Under the pieces are notes generated by a model, which searched no databases, was not told the origin of the DNA, and saw only the letters and a program-made list of their open reading frames with translations. A stretch of 31,250 bases of DNA from SIG607 sp045533195 (GTDB taxonomy: Bacteria > Bacillota > Clostridia > Oscillospirales > Acutalibacteraceae). Both the position numbers and the translations under genes were made by a program. The stretch is taken from contig JAZSHI010000011.1 in assembly GCA_045533195.1 (NCBI GenBank), positions 1 to 31,250 of the forward strand. The letters are read 5' to 3'. Positions 14,867 to 22,663 of the stretch are shown here, in pieces; within the stretch, counting starts at the first letter, position 1; the number at the start of each line of letters is the position of its first letter.

Positions 14867-16225
14867 ATGAGCGAAAAACGCAGCAGCTTTTCGGGAAAGT
14901 TAGGCTTTGTTCTTGCAACTGCAGGAAGTGCAGTAGGCCTTGGCAATATCTGGCGTTTCCCCTATCTTGCGGCTAAACACGGCGGCGGAATATTCCTTCT
15001 TGTTTATTTCATATTGGTGGTAACATTTGGATTTGCCCTTTCCTGCGCCGAAATTCTTATAGGCAGAAAAACAGGCCAGAGCGCCATTAAAGCCTTTAGC
15101 ACACTTAACAAAAAGTGGTCCTTTGTTGGTTGGCTTGCAGCCCTTGTGCCCGTTATAATTCTTCCCTATTATTCCGTAATAGGCGGTTGGATTATTAAAT
15201 ATTTCTTCGCATTTATTTCGGGCGGAGCAAAAGCAACGGCTGATGACAGTTACTTTATCAACTATATGGGACAAATAGGTCAGCCTATCGGTTGGTTCCT
15301 TTTATTCCTTGCAATTACAGCAGTTATTGTTCTTTTAGGTGTTGAAAAGGGTATTGAAAAGGTTAGCAAAATACTTATGCCTGCCCTTGTTATACTTATT
15401 TTATTTATTGCTATTTATACCGTTTGTATGCCCGGCGCTATGGAAGGTCTTAAATACTACCTTGTGCCTGACTTCTCTAAATTCTCCTTCACTACCGTTC
15501 TTGCGGCAATGGGACAGCTCTTCTATTCAATGAGTCTCGCAATGGGTATTATGATAACCTATGGTTCTTATATGAAGAAGGATGTTAACGTTTCCTCCGC
15601 TGTTCATCAGGTGGAAATTTTTGATACAGGCATTGCATTTCTTGCAGGTCTTATGGTTGTGCCCGGTGTATTTGCCTTTTCGGGCGCAGGAGATATAAAC
15701 AAAGGCGCAGGTCTTATGTTTATGACTCTTCCCAAGGTGTTTGACAATATGCCCGGAGGCACTATTATAGGTATTCTGTTCTTTGTTATGGTACTTTTTG
15801 CCGCCCTTACATCTTCTATTTCTCTTATGGAAACGGTTGTATCCTTTGTTTGCGACAGAACCAAATTAAACAGAAAAGTGGCTTGTATAGTAGTATTTTT
15901 AGTATGCATAGTCCTTGGTATTCCCTCTGCTCTGGGCAACGGTGTAACGGGTGTCTGGGACAGCGTTAAGCTCTTAGGCTTTAGCTTCCTTGATTTCTTT
16001 GATTTCATAAGCAACAGCGTTCTTATGCCCATAGTAGCCCTTTTAACCTGCATCTTTGTAGGCTACGTTATAAAACCCAAGACGCTTATTGAAGAAGCCG
16101 AGCTTTCAGGCAAATTCAGCGGCAAAAAGCTTTTCACCGTTGTTATCCGCTATATCGCTCCCATTTGTATAATTCTTATCTTAGGCTTCTCGGTGCTTGA
16201 AGCACTCGGCTACGTAAAGGTGTAA
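14867..16225 (+). CDS. Sodium-dependent amino-acid transporter (NSS/SNF family)
   Basis: 452 residues, the usual size of bacterial NSS proteins with 11-12 helices. The N-terminal signature LGFVLATAGSAVGLGNIWRFPYLAAKHGGGIFLLVYF (about residues 11-47) contains the unwound TM1 that binds Na+ and substrate. TM6 equivalents are at MGQLFYSMSLAMGIMITYGSY and TM8 at ALTSSISLMETVVSF. It imports an amino acid or related compound with Na+ across the plasma membrane. The substrate is not readable, although bacterial relatives carry Leu, Trp or Tyr. It has its own promoter and terminator. AAAGG precedes the ATG by 12 bases. Confidence 0.93.
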   Translation: MSEKRSSFSGKLGFVLATAGSAVGLGNIWRFPYLAAKHGGGIFLLVYFILVVTFGFALSCAEILIGRKTGQSAIKAFSTLNKKWSFVGWLAALVPVIILPYYSVIGGWIIKYFFAFISGGAKATADDSYFINYMGQIGQPIGWFLLFLAITAVIVLLGVEKGIEKVSKILMPALVILILFIAIYTVCMPGAMEGLKYYLVPDFSKFSFTTVLAAMGQLFYSMSLAMGIMITYGSYMKKDVNVSSAVHQVEIFDTGIAFLAGLMVVPGVFAFSGAGDINKGAGLMFMTLPKVFDNMPGGTIIGILFFVMVLFAALTSSISLMETVVSFVCDRTKLNRKVACIVVFLVCIVLGIPSALGNGVTGVWDSVKLLGFSFLDFFDFISNSVLMPIVALLTCIFVGYVIKPKTLIEEAELSGKFSGKKLFTVVIRYIAPICIILILGFSVLEALGYVKV

Positions 16226-16239
16226 AAACCAAAAAACCA

Positions 16240-16275
16240 AATCCGTGACACCAAATGTGTCACGGATTATTTTTT
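16240..16275. terminator. Bidirectional terminator after the NSS transporter
   Basis: Perfect 12-bp stem AATCCGTGACAC / GTGTCACGGATT (16240-16251 with 16257-16268), then TATTTTTTT on the plus strand and a T-rich run on the minus strand. The stop codon of the convergent gene (16267) lies inside the stem. Confidence 0.9.
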
Positions 16276-16929
16276 TGTAAAAAAATTATTTAATTTATAA
16301 AAAAGCCCTAAGGAAAAGGAGAAAACCGCAAATACCAAAAAATAATATACGGGCAATATCATTTTTCCAAATAGGTCAACGGCGGCAAAGCCGAAAATCA
16401 GCTCATACATAAATACTCCCCTGAGATTTAGGGCAAAATTGCTCATATTAAGGGCGTGAAAAACGCAAAGGCAAAGTCCTAAAGCCAGTATCCAGCCTGA
16501 ATATGCCGAAAACCTTTTAAATGAAATCTGACTTAGTCCTATAAAAAGAAGTATTCCGTGGCACAATAACGCCACCAAAATTTTATCAAAGGGGTAATTC
16601 TTATAAATTTTGTCTCCGAAAAGAGCAAATGCAAAAAAATATCCGCTTCCCGCAAGAAGCGAGGAATATACCGCCCACACCCTTAAAAAGCCAATGCGAA
16701 AAAGAATTATTATTGGTACGGCAAAATAAGCCACCGCCGAAAATTCAATAGGAATACTAAGTCTTCCCAAAGTAAAGCTTTGCGATATATATTTAAGTAA
16801 ATTAAACAAAAGTAAGGACCAACATAAAAAATCGGTAATGCGTTTCCTTAACTTATCCTTTAAATGCAAAAAGCGGCGCAGAAGCAAGGAAATTAAAATC
16901 ACTTCTGTCGCCGCTATTAGTTTTACCAT
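16267..16929 (-). CDS. Polytopic membrane protein, YwaF/TIGR02206-like
   Basis: 220 residues from the ATG at 16929, with AGGGTGA just upstream; a GTG at 16938 is also in frame but has no ribosome site. About seven hydrophobic segments span most of its length, for example SAVAYFAVPIIILFRIGFL, LVALLCHGILLFIGL and YYFLVFAVFSFSLGLFY. The pattern of a conserved His near the middle (LCHGILLF) and small-residue-rich helices recalls the YwaF/TIGR02206 family of unknown function, but the match is weak. It may be cotranscribed with the upstream 16984-18624 gene, although a stem-loop (16943-16968) lies between them. Its function is not known. Confidence 0.7.
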   Translation of the reverse strand: MVKLIAATEVILISLLLRRFLHLKDKLRKRITDFLCWSLLLFNLLKYISQSFTLGRLSIPIEFSAVAYFAVPIIILFRIGFLRVWAVYSSLLAGSGYFFAFALFGDKIYKNYPFDKILVALLCHGILLFIGLSQISFKRFSAYSGWILALGLCLCVFHALNMSNFALNLRGVFMYELIFGFAAVDLFGKMILPVYYFLVFAVFSFSLGLFYKLNNFFTKK

Positions 16930-16942
16930 TTTCTTCACCCTA

Positions 16943-16968
16943 AAGTAGTATAAACAGTTATGCTACTT
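16943..16968 (-). other. Intergenic stem-loop
   Basis: AAGTAGTATAA and TTATGCTACTT (one mismatch, 4-base loop) between the large membrane protein gene and the next minus-strand gene, ending 14 bases before its ATG. It has no U-tract, so it is more likely a processing, stability or regulatory site than a terminator. It shares the GTAGTATAA core with the inverted repeat at 20033-20074. Confidence 0.5.
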
Positions 16969-16983
16969 ATATTAGGTGTTTTT

Positions 16984-18624
16984 TCAGTTAAATTCTACCT
17001 TTACTGCACCGCTGTCGTTATATTGAACCGTAATACTGTCGCCTTCCTTTAAGAAGGGGAGTCTGTCTGACAGAGTTACGGGCAGAATAAATACCCTATC
17101 GTTTCCTTCTACCGTCACAAAGTAACAGGTATTGCCGTCCATTACGGCGCTTTCTATAAGTGACACACTACCACTTATTGTTTCATTTTTTTCTTCGCTC
17201 AAAGTAACGTCACTCTTTTTAAGCTTAGAAAGATAATCAATGCGGCTTTCCTCAACGGTATTACCCGTTCCTACTATCTGATACTGCTGTACGTCAACAA
17301 AGGCGTACATTTTAACAAGCCCTGCCGAATCCTTTAATGACATAAAATAGCTGGGACGCTCTGCTATATTTAAAAGAATCGGGAAGGTTGCCTTATAGCC
17401 TAAATGCTGTACCTGTCCCTGAGCCGAGCTCATTGCCGAATATTCCTCTGCGCCGGGTACGGGGTAATATCTTGTTTCCTTTGTACGAAGATTAGTCAGC
17501 ACAAAGCCGATATTGGATTCATCGCTTGTTACCGAGGTAATGCCCGTATAAAGCCATACGTCGTCATTAATTGCGAGATAATTATAGCCGTCGGTTGTAC
17601 CTATAACACCCCTTTGTCCTATAATGGAGTTAAGCCAACCCGAGCGGTATTTTCCGTTATAATCAAGCTGATTTAGAACCATAGTGGAACTAAACACCTG
17701 ATCAACCCAAGTAGGAATTTCATTTAAGGGATAATATTTGCTTTCGCCTGTCTGCGCATTCATAAGCACCGCGCCGCCGATATCCCTACCGCTGAAAAGA
17801 CCGATTCTAAATTTAACGGTAGAAGCTACCCAGTAGGGTGTTCCGTTATCGTCTATTTCAAAAGAAATATCATCAAAAATCTTTGTGGGATAATCAAAAC
17901 GCAGTTTTCTTTCAACATTTCTCATAAAATATTCGCTTTTCGAATATTTTATACCGTTATCAAGTCTTACCAGTGTAGTTTCCTGAGAAGCCATATCAAC
18001 AGTAATATATGCCGGTATACCCTGATTTCTGTTATTAAACCACTTTATTATATCACCGTAACGAAGGGGTGTAACCCTTACGGGCCTTCCCTTATAGTTT
18101 ATCTGTGTGTAAAGCTCTTCTATCTCAAACTGCGAAACGAGGTCTGACATTTCGCCAAGCTTTCTTTGTCCCAGACGTGATGCGGTATCACGGTCAACCA
18201 CGGGAATCTGGTCCATACTTATTTCGCTTACCTCTTTTACGAAATCGCCGTCATTAAAGGTAATAAGAGTATTATATCTTGAAGCATTAAAAATTTTAGC
18301 GCCTATAATATTACCCACGATAATTAAAAGCACCATTAAAAGACATATTGAAACGGTTGTTTTGGTAGAAAGCTTAAGTCTTTTAAATGCGCCGAGGCTC
18401 AGGGCTTTAACGTCGGTTACATTTACCTCTTTAACCGCTTTAACAGAAGAAAACAGCCCACCTACTCTGCCTATTATAAAGGCGGTAAGGGTAGCAACTA
18501 TTATAAAGAAATAAAAGGCTGTGCTTCTTAAATTTATGGGTGGCAGCATAAACCAGTATTCTAAAAATATTATAACTAAAATCAAAAGGGTTTTTATAAT
18601 GCCTTTTAAAAATTTATTCATCAT
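16984..18624 (-). CDS. Membrane-anchored protein with large extracytoplasmic region, function unknown
   Basis: 546 residues. Three hydrophobic segments lie in the first part: about residues 8-27 (GIIKTLLILVIIFLEYWFML), 33-53 (TAFYFFIIVATLTAFIIGRVG) and 90-112 (TVSICLLMVLLIIVGNIIGA). The remaining 430 residues are soluble and rich in beta-type sequence. They include QINYKGRPVRVTPLRYGDIIKW and GGAVLMNAQTGESKYYPL, and a second YYPVP-type motif later, suggesting two related beta modules; a small C-terminal beta domain (SVSLIESAVMDGNTCYFVTVEGNDRVFILPV) ends the protein. I do not recognise the family. It overlaps the DacF-like gene by 11 bases, with AAAGGAG before its ATG, so the two are translationally coupled and probably act together at the envelope. 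Confidence 0.8.
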   Translation of the reverse strand: MMNKFLKGIIKTLLILVIIFLEYWFMLPPINLRSTAFYFFIIVATLTAFIIGRVGGLFSSVKAVKEVNVTDVKALSLGAFKRLKLSTKTTVSICLLMVLLIIVGNIIGAKIFNASRYNTLITFNDGDFVKEVSEISMDQIPVVDRDTASRLGQRKLGEMSDLVSQFEIEELYTQINYKGRPVRVTPLRYGDIIKWFNNRNQGIPAYITVDMASQETTLVRLDNGIKYSKSEYFMRNVERKLRFDYPTKIFDDISFEIDDNGTPYWVASTVKFRIGLFSGRDIGGAVLMNAQTGESKYYPLNEIPTWVDQVFSSTMVLNQLDYNGKYRSGWLNSIIGQRGVIGTTDGYNYLAINDDVWLYTGITSVTSDESNIGFVLTNLRTKETRYYPVPGAEEYSAMSSAQGQVQHLGYKATFPILLNIAERPSYFMSLKDSAGLVKMYAFVDVQQYQIVGTGNTVEESRIDYLSKLKKSDVTLSEEKNETISGSVSLIESAVMDGNTCYFVTVEGNDRVFILPVTLSDRLPFLKEGDSITVQYNDSGAVKVEFN

Positions 18625-20017
18625 CTGTTTCTCCTTTGTATTCAGGTCTGCCTGCCTTTTCTCTCTTTCGGCGGCTTTTTTGTTTTTTCAGAAGTTCTTT
18701 TTCCTCATCATACGGAATATATTTTACCCGTCTTTTGCGTTTTTTATCCTTTGTGTTGATATAGACAACGTATGCAGAGAACAGGGAAACGCAAAGAATT
18801 ATCAGAATAAAGATAATTTTAAATGCAAGAGATGTGAAAATCCTTCTTATTATATCAAAGAATTTAAGAAGTCCGTTTGCCTTAACGTCCTCTCCTGCCA
18901 CAAGATTTACCGTTCCTATAACCTGTTCAGCATAAACGATTTCAGCTGTTCCTAAAACCTGTCCTTTTTTAACAGGCGCATCAACACTCTTCTTTGACAG
19001 CGTCGGATTCATAATAATAGTGGAATTGTCCGCTTCCTTAGGTAAAATGGAGGTCAGCTGTTTTTCGGGATAAAGGGCTACATAGTCGGTTTCCATAGAA
19101 AGACGAAGGGGCATTTCCGCTACGGGAGATGCGGTATCAAGTATAGCTTTATATTCAAAGCCGTTAAATGCCCATCTGAAAAGCTGACGGGCGGCAGTAA
19201 ATTCAACCCTTGTACTGTCTGAGGGACAGCCCATAAGCACCGCTAAATATTTATAACCGTTATAAGAAGCGGTAGCGGTAACACACCTGCCCGCTTCGTC
19301 GGTATATCCTGTTTTGGTACCCGTGCAATAGGTATAATAATAATTTGTGCTTGTATCTATAAGGAAATTAGTAGTAACTATCGTTCTTTCATCCCTCATA
19401 TTAGTCGCAGCCATTTTATAACGCGACTGGGAAGTTATTTCGCTGAATACGGGGTAATTTTCAATAGCATATTTTGTAAGGGTTATGATATCATTTACCG
19501 TGGTATAGTTGTTTTTATCGTGAAGCCCTATAGGATTTGTAAAATGGGTGTTTTTAAGTCCCATAGCATTGGCTTTATCGTTCATCATTTTAACAAAACC
19601 TTCAATGCTTCCTCCCACCGCTTCGCAGTAAGCGTAAATAACGTCGCCTGCCGAAGAAACAAGCATAGCGGCAAGGGCATCCTTACCGTTTAATTCCTCG
19701 CCCACCTTTAAATGAAGGATTGCGGAGCCTGTACCTAAAATGCTGTTATATGCGCTCTCGGTCATAGTGACCTTATAGCTTTCAAGGTCAGGTACATTTT
19801 CTAAAATAACAACCGCCGCCATTATCTGAACCATTGATGCGGGATATACCCTTTTATCCAAATTTTTGCCGTAAAGCACTTCGCCCGTATCAAGACTAAC
19901 CAGCGCTGATGCCTCGCCCGGTACCTCGAAAGAGGTAATTTCGAAGGCATTAACGGGCAAAACAGCCGAAAAAAGTAAACAAATTATTAAAACTATAGAA
20001 AAAATTCTTTTTTTCAT
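18614..20017 (-). CDS. DacF-like D-Ala-D-Ala carboxypeptidase homologue, probably inactive
   Basis: 467 residues: signal peptide 1-24 (cleavage after VNA), a peptidase-S11 (PBP5-type) domain to about residue 290, a C-terminal beta domain, a transmembrane helix at about 397-420 (FKIIFILIILCVSLFSAYVVY) and a 45-residue very basic cytoplasmic tail. The fold markers are clear (YPASM, GTKTGYTDEAGRC, NPIGLHD). However, two of the three catalytic motifs are changed: SxxK reads S61-M-V-Q64, and SxN reads S122-A-G124. Only KTG (235-237) is intact. Active family members trim the terminal D-Ala from peptidoglycan stems; without the Lys general base this one should not. A binding or regulatory role is more likely (inference). 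It is first in an operon with the membrane protein at 16984-18624. Confidence 0.9.
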   Translation of the reverse strand: MKKRIFSIVLIICLLFSAVLPVNAFEITSFEVPGEASALVSLDTGEVLYGKNLDKRVYPASMVQIMAAVVILENVPDLESYKVTMTESAYNSILGTGSAILHLKVGEELNGKDALAAMLVSSAGDVIYAYCEAVGGSIEGFVKMMNDKANAMGLKNTHFTNPIGLHDKNNYTTVNDIITLTKYAIENYPVFSEITSQSRYKMAATNMRDERTIVTTNFLIDTSTNYYYTYCTGTKTGYTDEAGRCVTATASYNGYKYLAVLMGCPSDSTRVEFTAARQLFRWAFNGFEYKAILDTASPVAEMPLRLSMETDYVALYPEKQLTSILPKEADNSTIIMNPTLSKKSVDAPVKKGQVLGTAEIVYAEQVIGTVNLVAGEDVKANGLLKFFDIIRRIFTSLAFKIIFILIILCVSLFSAYVVYINTKDKKRKRRVKYIPYDEEKELLKKQKSRRKREKAGRPEYKGETDDE

Positions 20018-20032
20018 AGCAAAAACTCCTGA

Positions 20033-20074
20033 AATGTAGTATAATGTTTCTATATATAGTTATTATACTACATT
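20033..20074. promoter_or_regulatory. Perfect 13-bp inverted repeat in the dacF-like / phosphoesterase divergent region
   Basis: AATGTAGTATAAT (20033-20045) and ATTATACTACATT (20062-20074), separated by 16 bases. Each arm contains a TATAAT, one facing each gene, so the repeat may simply be two mirror-image -10 regions, or an operator covering both. The -35 candidates are weak on both sides, which would fit activator-dependent promoters. Confidence 0.6.
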
Positions 20075-20120
20075 ATTTACTTAAATAAAAGTATTTTTAG
20101 ACAAAAAGAGGTGATTGATT

Positions 20121-20795
20121 TTGGTTTACGTAACTGGTGATATGCACGGAGATATTGACCGCCTTTTTGACAGACAATGGCGAAAGCTTAAAGCAGGTGA
20201 TACCGTTATTGTCTGCGGAGACTTCGGTTTTTTATGGAACGGCGACAAAGAGGAAAAGGACGTTATTAAATATCTGGGAAGCAGAAAATATACGGTAGCT
20301 TTTCTTGACGGTACTCACGATAACTTTGACCAAATAAACCGTTGCAGAAAGACCGTCTGGAAGGGCGGACTGATTCACAGAATTGACCGAAATCTTATTC
20401 ATCTGTGCCGCGGTCAGATATATACCGTTGAGGGCAAAAAAATATTTGCCTTTGGCGGCGGCGAAAGTGTAGATAAGGATATGAGGGTTGAAAGCGGAAA
20501 ATGGTGGCGCGAAGAACTTGCCACCCCCGAAGAGATGGCTCAGGGCGCACAGCTTCTTGATGAAAACGACAGAACTGTTGACTATATCCTTACCCACGAG
20601 CCCCCCTCCCCCGTTAAAAGCGCAATGCAGCTGCGACGGGGCGAAAATGAGCTTATTACAAAAATCAACGGCTACTTTGATAAAATCAGCCGACTGTGTT
20701 TTTTTAAGCATTGGTATTTCGGTTCTCTTCACGAGGACAGAATGATTACTCAAAAGCACTCCTGTGTCTTTAAAAACCTAATCCCACTTGAATAA
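20121..20795 (+). CDS. Calcineurin-like metallophosphoesterase
   Basis: 224 residues from the TTG at 20121, chosen because AGAGGTGA (20107-20114) is correctly spaced for it; a TTG at 20115 would overlap the site. The metal-binding motifs are in order: GDMHGD (about residues 6-11), VCGDFGFLW (about 33-41), DGTHDNFDQI in place of the usual GNHD, and YILTHEPPSP. The usual final GHxH is replaced by KHWYFGSLHED. The family hydrolyses phosphomono- or diesters with two metal ions in the cytoplasm; the substrate is unknown. It lies 62 bases before the PASTA pseudokinase gene and may be cotranscribed with it. Confidence 0.85.
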   Translation: MVYVTGDMHGDIDRLFDRQWRKLKAGDTVIVCGDFGFLWNGDKEEKDVIKYLGSRKYTVAFLDGTHDNFDQINRCRKTVWKGGLIHRIDRNLIHLCRGQIYTVEGKKIFAFGGGESVDKDMRVESGKWWREELATPEEMAQGAQLLDENDRTVDYILTHEPPSPVKSAMQLRRGENELITKINGYFDKISRLCFFKHWYFGSLHEDRMITQKHSCVFKNLIPLE

Positions 20796-20857
20796 AGTCA
20801 CAAATTATGATATAATTATACTAAAGTTAAACTCAAATTTCGGAAAGGAACCATTTT

Positions 20858-22597
20858 ATGCTGACTTTCGACAGACTTTGTATGGGTTGTATGAACGATA
20901 ACGGCGGCGAGGAAATATGTCCTATCTGCTCCCACAACGCATCCACCCTCAATCCTTTTGGAACTTTACCTATCAAATCCCGTATCCAAGGCAGATACAT
21001 AATAGGCAAAGCCCTTGAAATAAACGGCGAAGGCATTACTTATATCGGTTGGGACAGCGAAACCAACTCCATTATAAATATCCGTGAATTCTTCCCTGTT
21101 CCTCTCGCCAAAAGAGATGAACACCTAAAGTGCATCATAACCGAAGGCAACGAATATTATTATAATGCTGCTTTGCTTGACTTTGTTGACCTTGCAAAAA
21201 AATTAAAGGAATTAAAGGTCGCCGCTGCTCCACAGATATGCGATATTATTGAATGTAATAATACCGCATATGTGATTTCAAAAGCGGCTCAGGGAATAAC
21301 CCTTCGTGAATTTTTACTTCGAAACGGCGGAACACTTTCTTGGGAACAGGCTAAATCCTTATTTATGCCCCTTGTTTCCGCAATATCCGCCCTTCATAAA
21401 GCAGGCATAATCCATGGTGGTATTTCTCCCGAAACAATTATTGTGGGCAGAGACGGAAAGCTCAGATTAAGCGGTTTTTCCATACTGAAACTGCGAAAAG
21501 CAGGCAGTCCCATAAACTCTCAGGTATTTCCAGGCTATGCCGCCGCCGAGCAGTACGGACTTTTTGACGGTGAAATCGATGAATCCACCGACGTTTACGG
21601 TTTTGCGGCAACACTTTTCCGTGTACTTATCGGCTCTGCGCTGCCCGAAGCCAATGAGAGAGTCACCGACGACAAAATGAACGTACCCTCAAAGGTAGCG
21701 GAAACATTACCTGCCCCCGTTCTTACCACCCTTGCCGATGCCCTGCAGATTACAAAAGAAAACCGTACGGCAAATATGGATGAACTGAAAATTGACATTT
21801 CCCCTGCCATTGATATGACCACAAGCTTTACAGCCATTACTCCAAAACCGGAAAAGGAAAAGGGTGTTAAAACAGCCGTTCCCGTTCAGGTTTCAGCGAA
21901 AAAGAAGGATAATTCCGCCAAAAAAGCCGCTGTTCTTGCGGCAGTAATAACAGCAGCCGCAATACTTCTTATTGTTTTTATTGTGTGGCTCTTTGTTGAA
22001 TTTTTGCCGTCAAGAAGAAGTACGACAACCAGTAGTGATATTGACAGTACAATAAGCAGCTCTTCTGAGGAAAGCAGCTCAATTCCTTCTCAAAAGGATG
22101 AACTTCTTATAACCGTTCCCGATTTTTCTTCAGGCGAACTTACCTTTGAAGACCTCTTAGCCAACTACCCCGAATTCAAATTCGAAGTATTGGGTAAAAA
22201 GTATTCAAATAAAGAAGCAGGAATAGTAGTTGATCAGGACTATAAGCCGGGCAGTGAAGTTAAACGCGATTCTACAATTTATGTTACCCTTAGTCTTGGC
22301 CCTAATATTCTTATAATGCCTGACCTTGAAGGTCAAAGCTACGAAGAAGCCTTAATCACACTATTTAAAGCAGGCTTCAGCTATAAAAATATAACCTTCT
22401 ATGAAATTGAGGATAGTTCGGTTGGCTATCATTACGTGGTTAAATCCGATCCCAAATCGGGCGACAGCTTAAGCCCTGACGATAAAATCGTGGTTTACTA
22501 CAGTAACGTAAGGTCAAACGAAACGGGCAACCAAACCGATAATAATACAAATTCAAGTACCGTTAACACCTCTTCTGAGGAACAAACAGCACAATAA
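20858..22597 (+). CDS. PASTA-domain serine/threonine kinase homologue (pseudokinase)
   Basis: 579 residues. An N-terminal zinc ribbon (C8-x2-C11, C21-x2-C24) leads to a kinase fold at about residues 46-310, a transmembrane helix at about 356-383, a Ser/Thr-rich linker, two PASTA repeats (about 410-475 and 476-550), and a Thr/Asn-rich tail. The kinase landmarks can be aligned: REFFP (76-80), HGGISPETI (186-194), GYAAAEQY (226-233). The residues needed for catalysis are lost: the VAIK lysine is R76, the HRD aspartate is G188 and the DFG aspartate is S205. Active relatives (PknB/PrkC) sense muropeptides through PASTA domains and phosphorylate cell-wall proteins. This one is likely a sensor or scaffold without kinase activity (inference). 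It ends in a strong terminator. Confidence 0.9.
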   Translation: MLTFDRLCMGCMNDNGGEEICPICSHNASTLNPFGTLPIKSRIQGRYIIGKALEINGEGITYIGWDSETNSIINIREFFPVPLAKRDEHLKCIITEGNEYYYNAALLDFVDLAKKLKELKVAAAPQICDIIECNNTAYVISKAAQGITLREFLLRNGGTLSWEQAKSLFMPLVSAISALHKAGIIHGGISPETIIVGRDGKLRLSGFSILKLRKAGSPINSQVFPGYAAAEQYGLFDGEIDESTDVYGFAATLFRVLIGSALPEANERVTDDKMNVPSKVAETLPAPVLTTLADALQITKENRTANMDELKIDISPAIDMTTSFTAITPKPEKEKGVKTAVPVQVSAKKKDNSAKKAAVLAAVITAAAILLIVFIVWLFVEFLPSRRSTTTSSDIDSTISSSSEESSSIPSQKDELLITVPDFSSGELTFEDLLANYPEFKFEVLGKKYSNKEAGIVVDQDYKPGSEVKRDSTIYVTLSLGPNILIMPDLEGQSYEEALITLFKAGFSYKNITFYEIEDSSVGYHYVVKSDPKSGDSLSPDDKIVVYYSNVRSNETGNQTDNNTNSSTVNTSSEEQTAQ

Positions 22598-22607
22598 TGA
22601 TTATAAT

Positions 22608-22648
22608 AAAAAAGCATCTGAAATTAGATTTCAGATGCTTTTTTATTT
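22608..22648. terminator. Bidirectional terminator between the pseudokinase and gpmI
   Basis: Perfect 17-bp stem (22608-22624 with 22628-22644; core GCATCTGAAAT / ATTTCAGATGC) flanked by A-runs and T-runs, so it works for both convergent genes. Confidence 0.92.
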
Positions 22649-22663
22649 AACTTAATTTTTTCT

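Noticed and set aside
20232..20759. 175-codon minus-strand frame opposite the metallophosphoesterase
   Set aside because: The plus-strand frame carries the metal-binding motifs; the antisense frame has no recognisable features.
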